This document shows, one piece after another, positions 61,229 through 64,000 of a DNA stretch of 64,000 nt (positions are counted from its first letter, which is position 1; each line of letters opens with the position of its first letter). A model generated the notes under the pieces. That model was not told where the DNA came from and ran no database searches. It was given only the letters and a program-made list of their open reading frames with translations. The stretch is from Eutypella sp. D-1 (Eukaryota; Ascomycota; Sordariomycetes; Xylariales; Diatrypaceae). The position numbers and the translations under genes were made by a program. Location of the stretch: assembly GCA_023313575.1 (NCBI GenBank), contig JAJTTP010000004.1, positions 1,674,001 through 1,738,000 of the forward strand, given 5' to 3'.

Positions 61229-64000
61229 TCAAGTCATAACCACATCACCGTCCGTGACCACCGCATCTGCGTCCGCGACCACATCTGTAGCCGCATCTCC
61301 AGATAACTTCTTAAGCGCGGCGTCCGCGGCCTTGGTGACGACCTCCTCCTTATTGACGCCACCATCGACCTCGACGACGAGCTCGCTGGCGAGGAACACC
61401 CTACACACCCACTCAGCGCGGGCGCCGTCCGCATCCACATCGCCATCCGCCCTCCTTCGGCGGCGTTCCGGTTCGTAAATGACCTTACGGCCCATGGTGC
61501 CCGCGAGCTCGCCCAGCCTGTTCTTGGGGTGCGCGGCGACGACGTTATCGGCCACCATGCGGCGGAGGTAGGGCAGGATCCCGGCGCGCTCCGCGACGCG
61601 GCGGCAGACGTCCATCGGACCCGCGTCCGAGCCTGGGGATGAAGACGCGTCCAGCCAGACGGCCCCGATGATGGCCTCGAAGAGGTCCGAGAACGACTTG
61701 GGGATCTCGAGCCGCGCCAGGGCCGCCCAGGGGTACTCGGGGTCTTCGCGCATGGAGGCGAGGATGGCGTCGCGGCCCGCGGCATGGTTCTGCTCCACGA
61801 GGGTCTGGGCCTCACTCAGGCTTGGCGAGTTGTGCCTCATTAACCTCCAGACTGGGACGCGGAGGGTCGTCTCGAGCGTGGTCTTGGCATTATCGTCGGC
61901 GATGCGCGTCGCGACCTCCTCGTACACCCATTCCATGACCAGGAAGCCGAGGAGGTCCGCGTTGACACATGCGGCGCGCAGGAGGTGCATTCGGTAGTGG
62001 CCGAGCTCGCGGCCGCAGTTCCACAGATAAGAAACGACGACGTTGTCGAGGACGGCGTCTCCAATGAACTCCAGTCGTTCCATGCAGGTCTCGCCCGCTC
62101 GTTCGGCAGCATTGAAAGAGGAGTGCGTCATCGCCTCCACTGCCAGAGTCTTGTTCTGGAACGTATATCCCAGGAGGGCCTCTAGAGGTTCCAGTGTGCT
62201 AGGCAGCTCCTGCCTCTTAGGTTTCTGCTCGGCCAAAACCCTCCGAGCTGTGTCTAGTGGGTGCCACTCTACGTCCGGGATGAATACGCGGATGCAAGTT
62301 AGCGCTCTGTCTATTCCACCGTCTAGGTAAGAGGCCCCGATGAGCGATTCGACCACATCCGCCAACGTCTTAGTCGAGATAGCTCTCTTCCCCCGCTCCG
62401 AAGGATCGATTTTTAGGAGGTCATCGATATACATTGGCCGCCACTTGGCCCCAGTGAAGGGCTTGGTGAGGATAAATTTGTCGAGGCCAGTTTCGACCGC
62501 TGCGCGACAGAGTCGGGAGTTCGAGACTATCCGGCTTTCCATGACGGAGAGATAACCTTCGGGGTAATAAGGATCTGTCATAAATTGTCAGAGGTATTTC
62601 TTTAGCATAGGTTTCCGCATCCATAGGAATCAGAACGAAAATATATCAATATGACCATAGTTCTATAAACGTTCTTTCCAATGATATGTAGAAGAAACAA
62701 GTGAACGGGAGAGCGAAAGCTACTTACTACTTGCAGCGAGGTTGACACTAGTGAGCAGTTTGAGGATGGAGTCACCGAGGAACTCAAGACGCTGATAGTT
62801 TGTGGATTCGCGCGCCACTGATGCGCTGATGGCGGTGACAACGAGAGACAAATCCTCGATGGGCGATTCCCGTAGGACGGTCCGGCGCAGTTCAGCCGCG
62901 ACCATGTAAATCTCGAGGACATGCATGATAGAGGGGACGAGGGCTCCGAAGCGCACCGCAGACATAGGCGCGGTGGGGTCAACAGCACACAACGAGGCTG
63001 GTCTAGCGCTGCAGTAGGGCTTCGTGGATCTCGCAACAACCGAGGCGACGACGTCTTCGTGTGCCGGATGAAGAAAGTCTTGGCGACGCGGCCACTTTCG
63101 GAGCGTGAGCCAGGGCTGCTCGATCAGGTTCTCTTCGAGCAGCTCTGAGAGCAGTCTATTGCGCACTTTGTCTAGTGACGGTCTGGACGATAACCATGAC
63201 TCGAAGAAGAATGGAACATTCTTGAAATCTCGAATGAGGAAAGAATCGTCGGGAATATCCCCTTCCCCGAGAGGGTGCTGTTTCCCTGCGGCGTGACCAG
63301 GTCGGAGATCCTGTGACGTTGGAGACTGGAGGTGCAGGACATGCGGTCGATCGTGATGGACTGGCCAACGGTGACCGTAGGCCAAGCCTAAGAGTGCAAT
63401 GCTCTGGTCAGGCCCAAGACTGCTTCTTTTTCTGGCCTGATACTCGCCGACGTCGATCTTCCACGAGTTGTCTCTGTCCCAATAAATATCGAACTGGGGA
63501 ATGTCGGGGAAACTATCAACACGGGGCAAGGCCGCATCGAATTCGGCAATGACCTTGCCATGTTGGCCAATGAGTTTGAGTTGTCTGACGCTAACGTCCG
63601 CATCCATTCTATGGGAATTGGCATTGGCGCCATCAGACTCAGCCCAGGAACGCGCGATCTCCAGCCAGGGGTTCCACTGTTCGCTGACCTCGAACTTGCT
63701 AGGGCGAGCCTCGACGCCCTGCAGCTCTTTGACGAGGGGCATCAAGTGGTCATTAACGAGGCCAGCCTCGTAAAGGGCGACGAAGGCCTGGAAGGCGGCA
63801 TCTTCAGTAGCGTTTTTCTCTGAGAACCAAGATTGGGAGCTCTCGAACCGGCGGAGGTCTGGGGGGAAGGAAATGGGCAGGACCACGGTGGCCCTGACGA
63901 TCGGGGGCCTGTTCTGCGCGATGACCGTCTCCTGCGTCAGGTAGTACGGCAGGGACTCCATGTACTGTCGGGAGGAAAAGGCGGCGCAAACGTGTTGCAG
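61229..64000 (-). CDS. DCL2: Dicer-like 2 ribonuclease III (5' partial)
   Basis: Endonuclease that cuts double-stranded RNA into small RNAs for quelling and antiviral silencing in fungi. Two exons seen: right edge to 62728 and 61229-62574, separated by a 153-bp intron with a CTGAC branch site; 872 residues in the window. The reading frame is open to base 64000, so the N-terminal helicase part lies outside. In order: the end of the Dicer dimerisation domain (HVCAAFSSRQYMESLPYYLT); a linker with GHRWPVHHD and SFLIRDFKN; first RNase III domain (NYQRLEFLGDSILKLL, ADVVESLIGASYLDGG); second RNase III domain (CMERLEFIGDAVLDNVVVSY, SDLFEAIIGAVWLD) with the acidic catalytic residues present; and a C-terminal dsRNA-binding-like segment (VNKEEVVTKAADAALKKL). 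KPFTGAKWRPMYIDDLL and TLEPLEALLGYTF point to DCL2 rather than DCL1. Confidence 0.95.

Overview
The window is nuclear DNA of a filamentous ascomycete, most likely a sordariomycete. Coding exons are GC-rich, and introns are mostly 50-160 bp with GT...AG ends and CTAAC/CTGAC-type branch sites. The gene set fits: fungal purine hydroxylase, Pma1 proton pump, Dicer-like 2, an AcuK/AcuM-type Zn2Cys6 regulator, a fungal GH30 enzyme and small secreted cysteine-rich proteins. There is no sign of bacterial, plasmid or viral organisation. I resolved exon junctions by hand from reading-frame continuity; one junction (in the WD-repeat gene) stays open.

Left part (1-22.6 kb): the 3' nine-tenths of xanthine dehydrogenase (+); an NmrA-like reductase (+) converging on a three-exon DUF3140 gene (-); a small secreted protein of unknown function (-); a nine-exon Spo22/Zip4 meiotic gene (-) whose otherwise open reading frame has one internal TAG; an AcuK/AcuM (Ert1/Rds2)-type regulator of gluconeogenesis (-) with an 18-bp exon that completes its zinc cluster; then, after 3.3 kb of repeat-bearing intergenic DNA, a secreted GH30 glycosidase (-).

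Middle (22.6-49.7 kb): a TFIP11/Ntr1 G-patch splicing factor (+) converging on a DCAF4-like WD-repeat gene (-), then plasma-membrane H+-ATPase (-). Upstream of the ATPase lies about 17 kb in which I find no convincing gene, only one weak basic/proline-rich reading frame. This is by far the largest gap in the window.

Right part (49.7-64 kb): mitochondrial GrpE/Mge1 (+) with a heat-shock-element-like site upstream, a short-chain dehydrogenase (-), a ten-cysteine secreted protein (-), a PGAP4-like membrane glycosyltransferase (+), a repeat cluster (fold-back sequence, tRNA-like tandem repeat, A-rich tract), an unrecognised proline-rich protein (-) and the 3' two-thirds of Dicer-like 2 (-), which runs off the right edge.

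Neighbouring genes do not form a pathway. They are a mix of housekeeping functions (purine catabolism, splicing, ion pumping, protein import), regulation (carbon metabolism, meiosis, RNA silencing) and secreted proteins. I found no complete transposon, rRNA gene, CRISPR array or biosynthetic cluster. The most noteworthy observations are the in-frame stop in the meiotic gene, the 18-bp exon, the ATPase tail encoded by a 47-nt exon, the gene-poor 17 kb and the repeat cluster near 58-59 kb.
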